Below, in pieces: positions 26,602 to 37,391 of a stretch of 64,000 nucleotides of DNA. Position 1 is the stretch's first letter. Every line of letters begins with the position of its first letter. The notes under the pieces are model-generated. The model worked only from the letters and a program-made list of their open reading frames with translations. It did no database searches and was not told where the DNA came from. Made by a program: the position numbers and the translations under genes. The stretch spans positions 62,001 through 126,000 of the forward strand of contig NZ_FNBT01000003.1 of assembly GCF_900102425.1 (NCBI RefSeq), given 5' to 3'. Source of the stretch: Blastococcus aurantiacus. Lineage in GTDB: Bacteria; Actinomycetota; Actinomycetes; Mycobacteriales; Geodermatophilaceae.

Positions 26602-27375
26602 GTGCAGGATCAGGCAGCTCCCCCGGCGGAGGCGTTCTCGCGGCGACAGCGGCTGGCCGGCGCGGCGGTGCACCTCTACACGGCCAGCGGCTCGGTGCTG
26701 GGCCTGCTCATCGTGCTGGCCGCCCTCGAGGGCGAGGTGGAGGCAGCCCTCTGGCTGGGCCTGGCCACGCTCTTCATCGACGGCACCGACGGCATGCTGG
26801 CGCGCCGCTTCCGCGTCAAGGAGACGATCCCCTGGTTCGACGGCGCCCTGCTGGACAACATCGTCGACTACCTGACCTACGTCTTCGCCCCGATCGTGCT
26901 GCTGTGGACCACCGGCCACCTGCCCGAGGGCGCGGTCGGCTGGGTGCTCGCGTCGATCCCGCTGCTGGCCTCCTGCTACCAGTTCTGCCGGGTGGACGCC
27001 AAGACCTCCGACCACTTCTTCCTCGGCTTCCCGAGCTACTGGAACGTCGTCGCCTTCTACGTGATCGTGCTGGACACCAGCGAGCTGGTGACGTCGGTGA
27101 CCCTCGGCGTCTTCGCGGTGCTCGTCTTCGTCCCGATCCGGTACCTCTACCCGTCGCGGATGCGCGCCCTGCAGGGCCTGACGCTCGTGCTCACCCTGGT
27201 CTGGCTGGTCACCTACGCGGTCCTGGTCGTGCAGCTGCCGGATCCCGACCCGTGGGTCATCGCGCTGTCGCTCGCCTACGTCGTCTACTACGCGGGGCTG
27301 AGCCTCTGGATGACGGCCCGGGGGGCCGGCGCGCGCCGGGCCGCCCGCTCAGTCCGCGGCAGCCAGGGCGACTGA
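26602..27375 (+). CDS. Phosphatidylcholine synthase-like CDP-alcohol phosphatidyltransferase
   Basis: 257 residues, about eight membrane helices. The CDP-alcohol motif reads DGMLARRF...[11 protein letters not shown], with the Asp-Gly, Ala-Arg, Gly and two spaced Asp residues in place. The surrounding [18 protein letters not shown] and [14 protein letters not shown] match bacterial Pcs, which makes phosphatidylcholine from CDP-diacylglycerol and choline. A different alcohol acceptor is possible. GTG at 26602 is used; another GTG at 26572 is in frame. The last 27 bases overlap the converging transsulfuration gene. Confidence 0.78.
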   Translation: MQDQAAPPAEAFSRRQRLAGAAVHLYTASGSVLGLLIVLAALEGEVEAALWLGLATLFIDGTDGMLARRFRVKETIPWFDGALLDNIVDYLTYVFAPIVLLWTTGHLPEGAVGWVLASIPLLASCYQFCRVDAKTSDHFFLGFPSYWNVVAFYVIVLDTSELVTSVTLGVFAVLVFVPIRYLYPSRMRALQGLTLVLTLVWLVTYAVLVVQLPDPDPWVIALSLAYVVYYAGLSLWMTARGAGARRAARSVRGSQGD

Positions 27376-28485
27376 CAGGTCGGCCACCAGGTCGGCGGTG
27401 TCCTCGATGCCGCAGGACAGCCGGACGAAGCCCGGCGCCACGGCGTCCCCGCCCCACTGCGCCCGGCGGTCGATCGTGCTGTGCACCCCGCCGAAGCTGG
27501 TGGCGGCGGCCCAGAGCCGGCTGGCGCCCAGCAGCCGGGCCACCGCGGCCTCGTCGGCGAGCTCGCAGGACAGCACACCGTTCGGCCGCAGCATCTGCCG
27601 CGACGCGAGGGCGAACGAGGGGTCGCCCTCGCGCCAGGGCCAGCGCAGCCCGGTGACCGCGGGCGAGGACGCCAGCACCTCGGCCACCGCCGCGGCGTTG
27701 GCCGCCTGGCGGGCCAGCCGCAGGTCCAGGGTGCTCATCGACCGGTGCCCCAGCCATGCCTCGAACGGCCCGGGCGTGCTGCCGGTGCGGTCCCGGAAGC
27801 CCTTGAGCCGGGCGTGCAGCTCGTCGTCGGTGACGCTGACGTGCCCGAGCAGCAGGTCGCTGTGGCCGGTCAGCGCCTTGGTGTCGCTGCCGACCGTCAT
27901 GTCGGCGCCCAGCTGGAGCGGCCGCTGGCCCAGCGGGGTCGCCGTCGTGTTGTCGACGGCGACGAGCGCACCGGCCGCCCGGGCGGCGGCGGCCACCGCG
28001 GCGATGTCGCAGACGTCGAGCAGCGGGTTGCTGGGGGTCTCCAGCAGCACCATCCGGACGCCCTCGAGCCCGCCGCCGGCGGCGAAGGCCTCGACCTCCG
28101 GCGTGGGCACCTGCGTGACCTCGATGCCGAAGCGGGTCAGCTCCTCGGCACCCAGCAGGCGGGTGGCGTAGTAGCCGTCCGAGGGCAGGACCACCCGGTC
28201 GCCGCTGCCGGCACAGGCCAGTACCGCCGCGGTGAGCGCGGCCATCCCGGTGGCGAAGGACAGGCACCGGCCGCCGTCGAGCTCGCCGACGGCGGCCTCG
28301 AAGTCGCGGAGGGTGGGCTGCTCCGTACGCGCATAGGCGTCGACGCCCCCGGCGCGGGGCGGCTGGTCACCGAGGTGGAACGGGGCCGCGAACACCGGCG
28401 AGGGCCGCAGCGGCGCCCCCGGGACGGCGGGCTGCTCCCCCGCCCGCACCGACCGGGTGCCGTCGCCCCAGGAAGAAGGGCTCAC
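27349..28485 (-). CDS. Transsulfuration-family PLP enzyme (cystathionine gamma-lyase/synthase type)
   Basis: 378 residues of the Cys/Met metabolism PLP family. The N-terminus has [20 protein letters not shown], the aldimine pocket includes [20 protein letters not shown], and the PLP lysine is in [33 protein letters not shown] is the conserved C-terminal Arg region. Lyase and synthase cannot be told apart by eye. GTG start overlaps the gpsA stop, so it follows gpsA in one operon. Confidence 0.88.
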   Translation of the reverse strand: MSPSSWGDGTRSVRAGEQPAVPGAPLRPSPVFAAPFHLGDQPPRAGGVDAYARTEQPTLRDFEAAVGELDGGRCLSFATGMAALTAAVLACAGSGDRVVLPSDGYYATRLLGAEELTRFGIEVTQVPTPEVEAFAAGGGLEGVRMVLLETPSNPLLDVCDIAAVAAAARAAGALVAVDNTTATPLGQRPLQLGADMTVGSDTKALTGHSDLLLGHVSVTDDELHARLKGFRDRTGSTPGPFEAWLGHRSMSTLDLRLARQAANAAAVAEVLASSPAVTGLRWPWREGDPSFALASRQMLRPNGVLSCELADEAAVARLLGASRLWAAATSFGGVHSTIDRRAQWGGDAVAPGFVRLSCGIEDTADLVADLSVALAAAD

Positions 28486-29477
28486 TCGGGCTTCGCCTCG
28501 CGCGACATGATCTCCCGCACCATCTGCGCCGCCGACTCCCCCTCGTGGCACACCCGGACGACGGCCTCGGTGATCGGGACGTCGACGCCGTGCGCGCGGG
28601 CCAGGTCGAGCACCGACCGGCAGCTCTTCACGCCCTCGGCGGTCTGGCGGGTGCTCTCCTGCACCTCCTGCACGGTCATCCCGCGGCCGAGCTTCTCCCC
28701 GAAGGTCCGGTTCCGGGACAGCGGCGAGCTGCAGGTGGCGACCAGGTCCCCGAGGCCGGCCAGCCCCGCGAAGGTCGTCAGCTCCGCGCCCAGTGCGAGA
28801 CCCAGGCGGGCGGTCTCCGCGAGTCCCCGCGTGATCAGCGAGGCACGGGTGTTGTCGCCGAACCCGAGGCCCTCGGCGATGCCGCAGGCCAGCGCGACGA
28901 CGTTCTTCAGCGCGCCGCCCAGCTCGCAGCCGACCAGGTCGGTGTTGGTGTAGGGCCGGAAGTACCGGGTGTGGCACGCGGCCTGCAGCGCGGCGGCCCG
29001 GTCGGCGTCGGTGCAGGCGATGACGGTGGCCGCCGGCTGCTCCTCGGCGATCTCGCGGGCCAGGTTCGGTCCCGAGAGCGCGGCGACGCGGTCCGCGCCG
29101 GCGCCGGTCACCTCGCAGATGACCTCGCTCATCCGCTTGGTCGTCCCGAGCTCGATGCCCTTCATCAGGCTCAGCAGGGTCGCGTCGGCCGGCAGCAGCG
29201 GCGCCCACGCGATGAGGTTCTGCCGCAGCGACTGGGACGGCACGGCGAGGACGACGACGTCGGCGCCGTCCAGGGCGTCGGCGGCGTCCCCGGTGGCCCG
29301 CACGGCCGCGGGCAGCCGGATCCCGGGCAGGTAGTCGCGGTTCTCCCCGTCGTCGGAGATCGCCTGCACCAGCTCGGGGCGGCGGGCGTGCAGCGCGACG
29401 TCGCACCCGGCGTCGGCGAGCACCTTCGCGAACGTCGTCCCCCAAGAGCCTGCGCCCAGGACGGCGGCGCGCTTCAC
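28482..29477 (-). CDS. gpsA: Glycerol-3-phosphate dehydrogenase [NAD(P)+]
   Basis: 331 residues. It makes sn-glycerol-3-phosphate for phospholipids. The dinucleotide site is [30 protein letters not shown] and [18 protein letters not shown] follow, and the catalytic lysine lies in [23 protein letters not shown] start overlaps the acyltransferase stop (GTGA). Acyltransferase plus GpsA fit one lipid-precursor operon. Confidence 0.96.
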   Translation of the reverse strand: MKRAAVLGAGSWGTTFAKVLADAGCDVALHARRPELVQAISDDGENRDYLPGIRLPAAVRATGDAADALDGADVVVLAVPSQSLRQNLIAWAPLLPADATLLSLMKGIELGTTKRMSEVICEVTGAGADRVAALSGPNLAREIAEEQPAATVIACTDADRAAALQAACHTRYFRPYTNTDLVGCELGGALKNVVALACGIAEGLGFGDNTRASLITRGLAETARLGLALGAELTTFAGLAGLGDLVATCSSPLSRNRTFGEKLGRGMTVQEVQESTRQTAEGVKSCRSVLDLARAHGVDVPITEAVVRVCHEGESAAQMVREIMSREAKPE

Positions 29478-30343
29478 GCGGCATCGCCGGGCAGGTCGCC
29501 GGGCAGCTCGCGCCGGGGGCGGGGGTGGAACAGCGCGGGTGCAGGCTCCCCGCGGAGCTCGGCCAGCTGATCGCGCACGCGGCCCATCATGAGGTCGGTC
29601 GTCTCCCGGAGAACGTCGGTGGTCAGTGGCCGCCCCGCCCGCAGCTCGGCGCGCAGGCGGGACAGGTCGATCGGCTCGCCGACGAGGTACTCGGTCGGTG
29701 TGCGCAGCCGCAGGTGCAGCTTCCTGGCGTGGTAGTCGTGCAGCCGCTGCGGGCCCCACTGGGCGACGGGCAGGACGACGGCGTCGGTGGTCAGGGCCAG
29801 CCGCGCCGCCCCGGTGCGGGCCTCCATGGGCCACCAGTTCGGGTCGCGGGTGACCGAGCCCTCGGGGTAGATCACCACGACGTTGCCCGCGGCGAGGTCG
29901 TCCTGCGCGGCGGAGAGCGCGCCGACCGCGTCGGACGAGTACCGGGCGACCGGGATCTGGCCGGCCGAGCGCAGGATCGTCCCGGCCAGGCCCTTGAACA
30001 CCGACTCCTTGGCCAGGAAGTGCGGCATCCGGCCGTGGTCGAAGACCAGCCGCGCGCAGGCCAGCGGGTCGAGGATCGAGACGTGGTTGGCCACGAGGAG
30101 GACCGGGCCCTGGGCCGGGAACCGCTCGCCGTGGCGGTACCGGATGGCGAACATCAGCTTCGAGGCGGGGAACACCACCGCGATGCACAGCCAGAACGCC
30201 CAGCCGATGCGACCGCGGGTGCGCCACTTGCCGGGGCGCCGGCTGCCCGGCCGCGTCACCGGAGGAGCACCGGCCGACACCGTGCCCACCGAGGACCTCT
30301 CCTCCGCCACCGGATCGCCTCCCGTCCCTGTGATCTGCCCCAT
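29474..30343 (-). CDS. 1-acyl-sn-glycerol-3-phosphate acyltransferase (PlsC family)
   Basis: 289 residues. The acyltransferase motifs are [15 protein letters not shown] (His-x4-Asp), a mid motif around [19 protein letters not shown] and [14 protein letters not shown]. One hydrophobic helix lies near residues 48-64, giving membrane attachment. ATG at 30343 is chosen because GGGGGAGGG sits upstream. It is the first gene of the run acyltransferase-gpsA-transsulfuration enzyme. Confidence 0.9.
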   Translation of the reverse strand: MGQITGTGGDPVAEERSSVGTVSAGAPPVTRPGSRRPGKWRTRGRIGWAFWLCIAVVFPASKLMFAIRYRHGERFPAQGPVLLVANHVSILDPLACARLVFDHGRMPHFLAKESVFKGLAGTILRSAGQIPVARYSSDAVGALSAAQDDLAAGNVVVIYPEGSVTRDPNWWPMEARTGAARLALTTDAVVLPVAQWGPQRLHDYHARKLHLRLRTPTEYLVGEPIDLSRLRAELRAGRPLTTDVLRETTDLMMGRVRDQLAELRGEPAPALFHPRPRRELPGDLPGDAA

Positions 30344-30420
30344 GATCGACCCTCCCCCGCCCCGACGAGACCACCGGGTCCCGGGCGGCGCGGCCCGCGC
30401 CCCGGCGCGCGTGTGTTCAC

Positions 30421-31086
30421 ATGGTCGGCGTGCCTGCCTGGTCGGTCGTCGTCCCGGCCAAGCGGCTCGCCGTGGCCAAGACCCGCCTGCGGCCGCTGAC
30501 CGACCGGACGGACCGGCCCGCCTCCGCCCACGAGGCGCTGGTGCTGGCGCTCCTGGCCGACACCGTCGCCGCCGCCCTGGCCAGTCCACCGGTCACGGAG
30601 GTCGTGGTGGTCACCGACGAGCCGGCCGCCGCCGAGCTGGTGCGCCGGCTCGGGGCGCGGACCGTGGGCGACGATCCGGACAGCGGCCTGAACGCCGCCC
30701 TGGAGCACGGTGCACGAGCGGTGGCCGGCGACGCGGTGGCGGCCCTCTCCTCGGACCTGCCCGCGCTCCGCCCGGCCGAGCTCGCGGCGGCCCTCTCCGC
30801 CGCCGCCGCGGAGCCGCGCTGCTTCGTGGCGGACGGGCACGGCACCGGGACCACGCTGCTCACCGCGGCGGGGACGCCGCTGCGCCCACGGTTCGGTGCG
30901 GGGTCGGCGCAGGCCCACCGGGACGACGGCGCGCTCGCCCTCTCCGGCGGATGGCCCGGGCTGCTCCGCGACGTCGACGCGCTCGAGGACCTGCGCGCCG
31001 CGGTCGCTCTGGGTGTGGGACCGGCCACGGCCGACCTGCTGGCCACCTCGCCGACTCTCGCCGTTCAGCTGGGTGCGGCACGATGA
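30421..31086 (+). CDS. cofC: Phosphoenolpyruvate/2-phospho-L-lactate guanylyltransferase (F420 synthesis)
   Basis: 221 residues, CofC/FbiD family. [20 protein letters not shown] is the nucleotide-binding start, with [49 protein letters not shown] and the C-terminal [17 protein letters not shown]. It supplies the guanylated three-carbon precursor of coenzyme F420. The gene lies before ppk, as in M. tuberculosis (Rv2983-Rv2984). The rest of the F420 pathway is not in the window. Confidence 0.92.
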   Translation: MVGVPAWSVVVPAKRLAVAKTRLRPLTDRTDRPASAHEALVLALLADTVAAALASPPVTEVVVVTDEPAAAELVRRLGARTVGDDPDSGLNAALEHGARAVAGDAVAALSSDLPALRPAELAAALSAAAAEPRCFVADGHGTGTTLLTAAGTPLRPRFGAGSAQAHRDDGALALSGGWPGLLRDVDALEDLRAAVALGVGPATADLLATSPTLAVQLGAAR

Positions 31087-31090
31087 TCGT

Positions 31091-33160
31091 GTGCCGACCC
31101 CCGACTCCGCGCCGCTGCCGGCCGACCGCTTCCTGAACCGCGAACTGTCCTGGCTGGACTTCAACTCCCGGGTGCTCGAGCTGGCGGAGGACGACTCCCT
31201 GCCGCTGCTCGAGCGGGTGAAGTTCCTGGCGATCTTCGCCAGCAACCTCGACGAGTTCTACATGGTCCGCATCGCCGGGCTGAAGCGCCGGCAGAGCACC
31301 GGGCTCACCGTCCGGTCCCCCGACGGGCTCACGATCCGGGAGCAGCTGGAGCGGGTCACCGCCCGCACGCAGGAGCTGGTGCAGCGGCACTCCGACGTCT
31401 TCAACGACGACGTGCTGCCCCGCCTGGAGGAGGCCGGCATCCGGATCGTCCGCTGGGACGAGCTGGAGGAGGGCGCGGCGCTCAAGCTGCGCGAGTACTT
31501 CCGCGACCAGGTCTTCCCCGTGCTCACCCCGCTGGCGGTCGACCCGGCGCACCCCTTCCCCTACATCAGCGGGCTGTCGCTGAACCTCGCGGTGTCGGTG
31601 CACGACCCCGACACGAACGCACCCCGGTTCGCGCGGCTCAAGGTGCCCAACAACGTGCCGCGCTTCGTGCCGGTCGGCTCGCACGACTCCCCCGCCACGG
31701 CGGTCTTCCTGCCGCTCGAGGACCTCATCGCCGCGCACCTCAACCAGCTGTTCCCGGGCCTGGACGTGCTCGACCACCACTTCTTCCGCGTCACCCGGAA
31801 CGCCGACGTGGAGGTGGAGGAGGACCGCGACGAGGACCTGCTGCAGGCCCTGGAGCGGGAGCTCGCCCGGCGCCGGTTCGGCCCCGCGGTGCGCCTGGAG
31901 GTCGCCGAGCCGATGGACCCCCGGATCCTCGAGGTGCTCATCTCGGAGCTGGAGGTCTCCCCCGCCGACGTCGTCCACGTGCCCGGACTGCTGGACCTCG
32001 CCTCGCTGATGGCGCTGTACGACCTGGACCGGCCGGAGCTCAAGGACGAGCCGTTCGTCCCGACCACCCACCCGCGGCTGAGCGAGGGCGAGACGCCCAA
32101 GAGCGTCTTCGCGACCCTCCGCGAGGGTGACGTGCTGGTCCACCACCCGTACCACTCGTTCGCCACGAGCGTGCAGCGGTTCATCGAGCAGGCCGCCGCC
32201 GACCCGCACGTGCTGGCCATCAAGCAGACGCTGTACCGGACCTCGGGCGACTCCCCGATCGTCAACGCGCTGATCGAGGCGGCGGAGGCCGGCAAGCAGG
32301 TCGTCGTCCTGGTGGAGATCAAGGCCCGCTTCGACGAGGAGGCCAACATCAGCTGGGCCCGTTCGCTGGAGCGCGCCGGCTGCCACGTCGTCTACGGGCT
32401 GGTCGGCCTGAAGACGCACTGCAAGACGGCTCTGGTCGTGCGCCGCGAGCAGGGCGTCATCCGCCGGTACTGCCACATCGGCACGGGCAACTACAACCCG
32501 AAGACGGCGCGGATCTACGAGGACCTGGGCATCCTCACCGCCGACCCCCGGGTCGGCGCGGACCTCACCGACCTGTTCAACGTGCTCACCGGGTACTCGC
32601 GGCAGACGAACTACCGGACGCTCATGGTGGCGCCGCACGGCGTCCGCAACGGCCTGATCGAGAAGATCCGCCGCGAGGTGCGGCACGCCGGCGAGGGGCG
32701 CCCGGCCGGCATCCGGATCAAGGCCAACTCGATCGTCGACGAGAAGATCATCGACGCGCTGTACGAGGCGTCCCGGGCCGGCGTCCGGGTGGAGCTGTTC
32801 GTGCGCGGGATCTGCGCGCTGCGCCCGGGCGTGCCGGGGCTGTCGGAGAACATCCGGGTGCGCTCGATCGTCGGCCGGTTCCTCGAGCACTCGCGGGTGA
32901 TCTCGTTCGTGAACGGCGGCGAGGACGAGTGGTGGCTCGGCAGCGCCGACCTCATGCACCGCAACCTGGACCGCCGCGTCGAGGTGCTGCTGCGTGTGTG
33001 CGACGAGCGGTCCCGCGTACAGCTCGAGAAGACGCTCGCCCCGGCCATGGCGCCGGGCGTCCGGTGCTGGGAGCTGCGCAGCGACGGCAGTTGGGAGCAG
33101 CACGAGGGGCGGGACTACCAGGCGGAGCTCATGGAGCGCATCCATGAGATCGCGAACTGA
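31091..33160 (+). CDS. ppk: Polyphosphate kinase 1
   Basis: 689 residues. It reversibly makes long polyphosphate chains from [23 protein letters not shown] is the conserved N-terminus; [17 protein letters not shown], the catalytic histidine region [32 protein letters not shown] and [16 protein letters not shown] are present. GTG start 4 bp after cofC. The 3' end overlaps mutT1 by 17 bp. Confidence 0.96.
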   Translation: MPTPDSAPLPADRFLNRELSWLDFNSRVLELAEDDSLPLLERVKFLAIFASNLDEFYMVRIAGLKRRQSTGLTVRSPDGLTIREQLERVTARTQELVQRHSDVFNDDVLPRLEEAGIRIVRWDELEEGAALKLREYFRDQVFPVLTPLAVDPAHPFPYISGLSLNLAVSVHDPDTNAPRFARLKVPNNVPRFVPVGSHDSPATAVFLPLEDLIAAHLNQLFPGLDVLDHHFFRVTRNADVEVEEDRDEDLLQALERELARRRFGPAVRLEVAEPMDPRILEVLISELEVSPADVVHVPGLLDLASLMALYDLDRPELKDEPFVPTTHPRLSEGETPKSVFATLREGDVLVHHPYHSFATSVQRFIEQAAADPHVLAIKQTLYRTSGDSPIVNALIEAAEAGKQVVVLVEIKARFDEEANISWARSLERAGCHVVYGLVGLKTHCKTALVVRREQGVIRRYCHIGTGNYNPKTARIYEDLGILTADPRVGADLTDLFNVLTGYSRQTNYRTLMVAPHGVRNGLIEKIRREVRHAGEGRPAGIRIKANSIVDEKIIDALYEASRAGVRVELFVRGICALRPGVPGLSENIRVRSIVGRFLEHSRVISFVNGGEDEWWLGSADLMHRNLDRRVEVLLRVCDERSRVQLEKTLAPAMAPGVRCWELRSDGSWEQHEGRDYQAELMERIHEIAN

Positions 33161-34064
33161 GGACCGCGTGATCGCCGCGGCCGGCGGCGTCGTCTGGCGG
33201 CCGGGTGGGGGCGGGGGCATCGAGATCGCCGTCGTGCACCGCGAGCGGCACGACGACTGGTCGCTGCCCAAGGGCCACGTGGACGCCGGCGAGCACCCGC
33301 TGCAGACCGCCTGCCGCGAGGTGCTCGAGGAGACCGGGCTCGCCGTCGCGGCCGGGCGCCGGGGCCTCACCACCCGCTACGAGGTCGACGGCACACCCAA
33401 GCGGGTCGACTACTGGGTCATGCGCTGCACGGGCGGCGGCTTCGTGGCCAACGACGAGGTCGACGAGCTGCGCTGGCTGCCCCCGGTCGACGCCGCGGCC
33501 CTGTGCAGCTACGAGCACGACCGCGACGTGATCGCCGATGCCGCCCGCACCGACCTGCCGCGCGAGGTCGCGGTCCTGCTCGTCCGTCACGGCAAGGCCG
33601 GCAGCAGCGACCGGTGGGAAGGGCCGGACGAGAAGCGCCCGCTGAGCTCCGCCGGCCGGGAGCAGGCCCGCCGGCTCGCTGCCGTCCTGCCGCTGTTCGA
33701 CCCGGTGTCGGTGGCCAGCGCGACGCCGCTGCGCTGCCGGCAGACCGTGGCACCGCTCGCCGAGCGCGTCGGGCTGACCGTCGCCGAGCGCCGCGAGTTC
33801 GGCGAGCCCGAGTTCGGGGGCGACCCGCAGGAGGCCCTGGACGCCGTGCAGCGCGCGCTCGGCGCACCGGGCGTCGACGTCGTCTGCAGCCAGGGCGGGA
33901 CGATCCCCGCCGTGCTGCAGGCGCTGGGCGTGCACGGGCACGGGGTGACCGGGCTGCTCCCGCCGGCCGCCAAGGGCAGCGTGTGGGCCCTCGGCGGCCG
34001 GGCGGGCGCGCTGGTCGCGGACTACTACCGGGACCTCGACCCCGATCCGGACGCCCGCGCCTGA
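33144..34064 (+). CDS. mutT1: MutT1-type Nudix hydrolase fused to a histidine phosphatase domain
   Basis: 306 residues. The Nudix box [20 protein letters not shown] plus TGL matches Gx5Ex7REUxEExGU exactly (about residues 48-70). A second domain from about residue 147 starts [17 protein letters not shown], a phosphoglycerate-mutase-type RHG motif, with [14 protein letters not shown] as the second catalytic His/Gly area (Gln-Gly replaces the commoner His-Gly). This is the architecture of mycobacterial MutT1, which hydrolyses 8-oxo-dGTP and dinucleoside polyphosphates. The start ATG lies inside the ppk end. Confidence 0.92.
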   Translation: MRSRTEDRVIAAAGGVVWRPGGGGGIEIAVVHRERHDDWSLPKGHVDAGEHPLQTACREVLEETGLAVAAGRRGLTTRYEVDGTPKRVDYWVMRCTGGGFVANDEVDELRWLPPVDAAALCSYEHDRDVIADAARTDLPREVAVLLVRHGKAGSSDRWEGPDEKRPLSSAGREQARRLAAVLPLFDPVSVASATPLRCRQTVAPLAERVGLTVAERREFGEPEFGGDPQEALDAVQRALGAPGVDVVCSQGGTIPAVLQALGVHGHGVTGLLPPAAKGSVWALGGRAGALVADYYRDLDPDPDARA

Positions 34065-34090
34065 GGGCCAGAATGGCCATTCTGGCCCTC
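34063..34090. terminator. Perfect 28-bp palindrome between mutT1 and leuD
   Basis: GAGGGCCAGAATGG is followed immediately by its own reverse complement, so 14 bp can pair (in practice with a 4-base loop GGCC or smaller stem). It begins within the mutT1 stop codon and precedes the converging leuD end, so it is probably a bidirectional terminator. M. tuberculosis has hupB in this position; no such gene is here. Confidence 0.7.
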
Positions 34091-34100
34091 GGGGGGCACC

Positions 34101-34700
34101 TCAGACCGCCGGGAGCGCCTTCGGCTTCCAGGCAGGCCGGTTCGCCTCGAACGCCTCGATGTCGTCGAGGTGCCGCTCGGTCAGACCCACGTCGTCGAGC
34201 CCCTCGAGCAGCCGCCAGCGGGTGTAGGGGTCGATCTGGAACGGCACGGTCGTGCTGCCGTAGGTGACCTGCTCGGCCTGCAGGTCGACGGTCACCGGCA
34301 GCGCGGGGTCGGCCTCGATCGCGTTCCACAGCGCCTCGACGTCGGCCTCGGGCAGGACGACGGTCAGCAGCCCGGCCTTGGTCGAGTTGTTGCGGAAGAT
34401 GTCGGCGAACCGCGGGCTGATGACCACCCGGAACCCGCCGTCCAGCAGCGCCCAGTTGGCGTGCTCGCGCGAGGAGCCGGTGCCGAAGTCCGGGCCCGCC
34501 ACGAGGATCGAGGCGTTGGCGTACTCGGGCCGGTTGAGCACGAAGTCGGGCTCGTTGGTGCGCCAGGCGACGAACAGGCCGTCCTCGAAGCCGGTGCGGA
34601 TGATCCGCTTGAGGTACTCGGCCGGGATGATCTGGTCGGTGTCGACGTTGGTCCGGCGCAGCGGGGCGGCGGTCCCGGTGTGGGTGGTGAAGGCGTCCAC
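34101..34700 (-). CDS. leuD: 3-isopropylmalate dehydratase small subunit
   Basis: 199 residues, GTG start. [53 protein letters not shown] and [20 protein letters not shown] are all family signatures. With LeuC it isomerises isopropylmalate and, in this organism, presumably citramalate as well. Gap to leuC is 3 bp. Confidence 0.96.
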   Translation of the reverse strand: MDAFTTHTGTAAPLRRTNVDTDQIIPAEYLKRIIRTGFEDGLFVAWRTNEPDFVLNRPEYANASILVAGPDFGTGSSREHANWALLDGGFRVVISPRFADIFRNNSTKAGLLTVVLPEADVEALWNAIEADPALPVTVDLQAEQVTYGSTTVPFQIDPYTRWRLLEGLDDVGLTERHLDDIEAFEANRPAWKPKALPAV

Positions 34701-34703
34701 GAG

Positions 34704-36110
34704 TCAGGCTCCGATCAGGTCGGCGGGGGCGGTCAGGCGGCCGGTGAGCGCGGTCGCCGCGGCCACGGCGGGGCTCACCAGGTGGGTGCGCCCGCCCTTG
34801 CCCTGGCGGCCCTGGAAGTTGCGGTTGCTGGTGGAGGCGGAGCGCTCCCCCGGCTTGAGCTGGTCGGGGTTCATGCCCAGGCACATCGAGCACCCGGCGC
34901 CGCGCCACTCGGCGCCGGCCTCGGTGAACACCCGGTCCAGCCCCTCGGTCTCGGCCTGCGCCTTGACCGCCACCGACCCGGGGACGACGAGCATCCGGGT
35001 GTCGGCGTCGATGCGCTTGCCGCGCAGCAGCTCCGCGGCGACCCGCAGGTCCTCGATCCGGCCGTTGGTGCAGGAGCCCAGGAAGACGGTGTCCACCTCG
35101 ATCTCGCGCAGCGGCGTGCCGGGCGTGAGGCCCATGTACTCCAGCGCCTGCTCGGCGGCGCGGCGGTCGCCCTCGTCGGCGAACTCGGCCGGGTCGGGGA
35201 CGCGGGCGTCGATGGGCAGGCCCTGGCCGGGGTTGGTGCCCCAGGTGACGAACGGCGTCAGCGCGGTGGCGTCGAGGTGCACCTCGGCGTCGAAGACGGC
35301 GTCCTCGTCGGTGCGCAGCGTCGACCAGTGGGCGACGGCGGCGTCCCAGTCCGCACCCCGCGGGGCGTGCGGGCGGCCCTTCAGGAAGTCGAAGGTCGTC
35401 TGGTCGGGGGCGATGAGACCGGCCTTGGCCCCGGCCTCGATCGACATGTTGCAGATGGTCATGCGGGCCTCCATCGAGAGCTTCTCGATGGCGCTGCCGC
35501 GGTACTCGATGACGTAGCCCTGGCCGCCGCCGGTCCCGATCTGGGCGATGACGGCGAGGATGACGTCCTTGGCGGAGACGCCCGGGGGCAGCTCGCCGTC
35601 GACGGTGACCGCCATCTGCTTGGGCTTGTACTGCGGCAGCGTCTGGGTGGCCAGCACGTGCTCGACCTCGCTGGTGCCGATGCCGAAGGCCAGCGCGCCG
35701 AAGGCGCCGTGGGTCGAGGTGTGGCTGTCGCCGCAGACGATCGTCATGCCCGGCTGGGTCAGCCCGAGCTGCGGGCCGATGACGTGCACGATGCCCTGGT
35801 CGCGGTCACCCATGGGGGCCAGCCGGATGCCGAACTCGGCGGTGTTCCGGCGCAGCGCCTCCACCTGGGCGCGGCTGACCGGGTCGGCGATCGGCGCGAG
35901 GATGTCCAGCGTCGGGACGTTGTGGTCCTCGGTGGCCATCGTGAGGTCGGGACGGCGCACCGTGCGGCCGGCGGCGCGCAGTCCGTCGAAGGCCTGCGGG
36001 CTGGTGACCTCGTGCACGAGGTGCAGGTCGATGTAGAGGAGGTCGGGCTCCCCCTCGGCGCTGCGCACCACGTGGGCGTCGTAGACCTTCTCGGCCAGGG
36101 TCTTGGGCAC
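34704..36110 (-). CDS. leuC: 3-isopropylmalate dehydratase large subunit
   Basis: 468 residues. The [4Fe-4S] cluster cysteines are in [15 protein letters not shown] and [46 protein letters not shown] and [16 protein letters not shown] mark the rest of the aconitase fold. GTG start 75 bases from the divergent ndgR, with the likely operator in between. Confidence 0.97.
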   Translation of the reverse strand: MPKTLAEKVYDAHVVRSAEGEPDLLYIDLHLVHEVTSPQAFDGLRAAGRTVRRPDLTMATEDHNVPTLDILAPIADPVSRAQVEALRRNTAEFGIRLAPMGDRDQGIVHVIGPQLGLTQPGMTIVCGDSHTSTHGAFGALAFGIGTSEVEHVLATQTLPQYKPKQMAVTVDGELPPGVSAKDVILAVIAQIGTGGGQGYVIEYRGSAIEKLSMEARMTICNMSIEAGAKAGLIAPDQTTFDFLKGRPHAPRGADWDAAVAHWSTLRTDEDAVFDAEVHLDATALTPFVTWGTNPGQGLPIDARVPDPAEFADEGDRRAAEQALEYMGLTPGTPLREIEVDTVFLGSCTNGRIEDLRVAAELLRGKRIDADTRMLVVPGSVAVKAQAETEGLDRVFTEAGAEWRGAGCSMCLGMNPDQLKPGERSASTSNRNFQGRQGKGGRTHLVSPAVAAATALTGRLTAPADLIGA

Positions 36111-36154
36111 GGTCCGTCCTCTCGCCGGGGGTCGCCCGGCTCGTCGCGCTTGTT

Positions 36155-36169
36155 TCTCACTGTGTGAGA
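36155..36169. promoter_or_regulatory. Inverted repeat between leuC and ndgR, likely NdgR operator
   Basis: TCTCAC-TGT-GTGAGA is a perfect 6-3-6 inverted repeat in the 74-bp gap between the divergent leuC and ndgR starts. IclR-type NdgR/LtbR proteins bind in exactly this region in Streptomyces and Corynebacterium to control leuCD and themselves. Its position 45 bases before leuC and 15 before ndgR would let one dimer act on both promoters. Confidence 0.6.
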
Positions 36170-36184
36170 TGCAAGTATTGCTGT

Positions 36185-36886
36185 GTGGGACAGCCTAACC
36201 CCGTCGCCGTTCTGGACAAAGCGGTCGCGATCCTCCGTGCCGTCGCCGACGAGCCGGCGACCCTCGCCGAGCTCGTGGCCCGCACCGGGTTGCCGCGGGC
36301 CACGGCCCACCGGCTGGCGGTCGCGCTCGAGGGGCACCGCCTGGTCCGGCGCACCGACACCGGCACCTGGGCGCCCGGCCCGGCGCTCGCCGAGCTCGGC
36401 CGCGGGTCGGCCGACCTGGGCGACATCGCCGGCCGCCACCTGGCCACGCTGCGGGACGCCACCGGCGAGAGCGCCCAGTTCTACGTGCGGGACGGCGCCA
36501 GCCGGGTCTGCGTCGCCGCCGCCGAGCGGACCAGCGGCCTGCGCGACACGGTGCCGGTCGGCGCACGGCTGCCCATGACGGCGGGCTCCGCGGCGCACGC
36601 ACTGCTGGCGTTCACCCCCGCCGACGAGGTCACCCGCCTGCTCCCCTCGGCGAGCTTCACCGCGCGGACGCTGCTCGACGTCCGCCGTCGCGGCTGGGCG
36701 CACAGCATCGCCGAGCGCGAGCCGGGCGTCGCCTCACTGTCGGCCCCGGTGCGCGACGGCTCCGGCGCGGTCCTGGGCGCGGTCTCCATCTCCGGACCGG
36801 TCGAGCGGCTCGGCCGCCGTCCCGGCCCGGAGGTCGTGGGCGCGGTGCTCGACGCCGCGGCCGCGATCGCCCGCGCGGCCAGGTAG
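36185..36886 (+). CDS. ndgR: IclR-family transcriptional regulator (NdgR/LtbR)
   Basis: 233 residues. The N-terminal winged helix reads [20 protein letters not shown] with [20 protein letters not shown] as recognition region. The C-terminal GAF-like effector domain contains [20 protein letters not shown] and [20 protein letters not shown]. It is divergent from leuC as in other actinobacteria (Rv2989), where it controls leucine and other amino acid genes. The GTG at 36185 is used; the upstream in-frame GTG at 36164 would run through the operator. Confidence 0.93.
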   Translation: MGQPNPVAVLDKAVAILRAVADEPATLAELVARTGLPRATAHRLAVALEGHRLVRRTDTGTWAPGPALAELGRGSADLGDIAGRHLATLRDATGESAQFYVRDGASRVCVAAAERTSGLRDTVPVGARLPMTAGSAAHALLAFTPADEVTRLLPSASFTARTLLDVRRRGWAHSIAEREPGVASLSAPVRDGSGAVLGAVSISGPVERLGRRPGPEVVGAVLDAAAAIARAAR

Positions 36887-37391
36887 ATCAATCGCCGGCC
36901 AGACCGACCTGGTGATCAGAACGAGCGCCGTACCGGATTCCGCATCTCTACGTCCGCCGGTGCTGCCAACCGACTCGGAGCGCCTACCGCTCGGGACAAC
37001 TGGCGGTCCTCTTCCCACGCCTGTGCGGCGGCGAGCCGCTCCACGCATCGACCCGAGCGGCACGCGGTAGGCGCAGAAGCCGTAGGGCGTCTACCGCCTC
37101 CCACGTGGTGAGCAGGGTCGTCGAGCTTCCAGGAGTCGCAGCCACCGTCCGCACCCGACCGTGGCCCTCCACCCAGCTCGCGTGGTGACGAGGAAGGCGG
37201 GCAAGCCGAGCACCAGCCCATCCCGTTCCCGCCGCCCGACTCCGGTCCTCGTGTGCAGTGGTCACGTTCTGTCCTTCGGAGGTGATGGCCGTGCCGGCCG
37301 AAGGTGTCAACGGAGCCACGCGGGGGCGGCGAAGCCACCGAATGGCGCGGCTACGGCGCTCCGCAGCCGTCGGACCGTGCACGGCGCGGCT
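36887..37391. other. 505-bp gap after ndgR: start of the accessory block, no firm gene
   Basis: This stretch separates ndgR from the ABM-SRPBCC gene and marks where conserved gene order breaks off. Third-position GC of every reading frame looks lower than in the neighbours. One weak candidate gene is listed separately (36984-37265). I see no tRNA relic, insertion-sequence end or long repeat. Confidence 0.5.
36984..37265 (-). CDS. Doubtful small ORF, unknown
   Basis: 93 codons beginning MTTAHEDRSRAAGTGWAGAR. In its favour: AAGGA lies about 8 bases before the GTG, and it is the longest frame with a sensible start in this gap. Against it: codon use is unlike neighbouring genes (many A- or T-ending codons), the sequence is very rich in Arg and Ala, and I recognise no family. 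It may be noncoding or a decayed gene. Confidence 0.22.
   Translation of the reverse strand: MTTAHEDRSRAAGTGWAGARLARLPRHHASWVEGHGRVRTVAATPGSSTTLLTTWEAVDALRLLRLPRAARVDAWSGSPPHRRGKRTASCPER

Noticed and set aside
36111-36184. A leucine leader peptide before leuC
   Set aside because: The gap is too short and holds no ORF with Leu codons or terminator hairpin.
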